Positions 63,472-64,000 of a stretch of DNA of 64,000 bases are shown here, piece by piece. The stretch is from contig MEHQ01003910.1 in NCBI GenBank assembly GCA_008828725.1, positions 4,371-68,370 on the forward strand, given 5' to 3'. Position numbers and translations under genes: made by a program. The DNA comes from Saccharina japonica (lineage: Eukaryota; Sar; Phaeophyceae; Laminariales; Laminariaceae). The stretch's first letter is position 1. Every line of letters starts with the position of its first letter. The notes under the pieces are model-generated. The model ran no database searches. It was given only the letters and a program-made list of their open reading frames with translations, and was not told the DNA's origin.

Positions 63472-64000
63472 CTGTTCCACCGACGCAAACACGGTTGGTT
63501 GTTCCTTTCAAACGTGAGGACACGCAATGATCAATCTGCTGCCGCATGAAATAGGGTTAGCATATCATTATTAATATAACAGGATCGATACATGTTTTCT
63601 ACCAACTTCTCTTGGGAGCACTTGATATGCCCAGGTGTATCTGCACGTCAGATAGGTGTGTGTGGAGGTGTGTACATCGTGCCAGTACATAGGTATACGC
63701 GTCTCCGAGTGCACATCAATTGACGTGGTGGAAGCTGCGCAGATTGAACACCGGGTGGCGGCCACGAGGAATTGTTCCGGGCACCACACCCCGCGGATGA
63801 CTTTTACAATGACCGGCCAGATCCGCTTCGTTCCAGATTCGTAGCAGCGCATCGGCGCCACCACAGACGCGACAACTTAGCGATGACCCCAAACGAAGTT
63901 CTCCACGCGAATAGTAGATAAGTTCACGAGCAACACCAGTTTTGAAAGTATCCATCGCCATTGGGCCTTGGCAAGTTCAGATACGCTCGCGTGCTTTAGC
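63472..64000 (-). other. Gene B upstream intron, nothing further recognised
   Basis: After the A-type intron motif at 63536-63547 no LRR exon, signal peptide or promoter is seen up to the window edge. The - frames here show no domain. Confidence 0.4.

Noticed and set aside
1-64000. CRISPR arrays, operons, bacterial promoters or terminators
   Set aside because: No direct-repeat-spacer pattern or operon structure; the window is clearly eukaryotic with spliced genes.

Overview
The window reads as nuclear DNA of a eukaryote with many introns, most likely a stramenopile alga and best matching a brown alga. The reasons are split genes with strong GTGAGT/GTAAGT donors, single leucine-rich repeats (LRRs) encoded by single 72-bp exons (a layout known from brown-alga LRR-GTPase genes), roughly even base composition, long G/C homopolymer runs, tRNA-derived SINEs and an unrelated LINE. 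The taxon is an inference; no rRNA, organelle or housekeeping gene is present to fix it. There is an assembly gap at 39130-39260.

Two homologous genes point at each other, tail to tail. Gene A runs on the + strand from at least 945 to 24282. Gene B runs on the - strand from at least 63471 down to 40937. Both encode the same predicted protein plan: a row of 24-residue LRRs, each on its own 72-bp exon; an 81-bp LRR exon with a three-residue insert; a short LRR cap exon with one Cys; a small converter exon; two Cys-rich exons of 87 and 102 bp; and an 855-bp exon starting with a GDPHMTGFRGQKFDF motif (VWD/root-cap-like). Exon lengths and intron phases agree between the genes, and the 855-bp exons are about 80% identical in protein by hand count without gaps. 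The N-terminal exons with the start codon and the last exon of each gene were not identified.

The LRR part differs between the genes. Gene B alternates two exon types (A: xxTIEAxxF; B: LExxPAxxF) in the order A-B-A-B-A-B-A-B. Gene A has a run of four A-type exons spaced 404-521 bp apart whose flanking introns are also alike, plus decayed LRR exons in longer introns. A-type exons of both genes share an intronic GCGGCAG-like motif about 70 bp upstream of the exon. All LRR exons are phase 2-2, all C-terminal modules are phase 1-1, and a single 44/47-bp exon converts between them. This looks like a receptor-type gene family evolving by gain, loss and shuffling of single-repeat exons, with variation at the LRR positions expected to face a ligand.

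The 16.6 kb between the genes holds no recognised host gene. It carries a short inverted-repeat element (29.36-29.59), a 150-bp tandem array (28.48-28.91), a LINE remnant (33.3-34.7), a 61-bp tandem array with a three-unit higher-order period (35.5-35.94) and a possible DNA element with long inverted ends (35.99-39.11). Introns hold three copies of one SINE family, several inverted-repeat elements, and a degenerate array of about 350-bp units (42.46-44.96) inside gene B.
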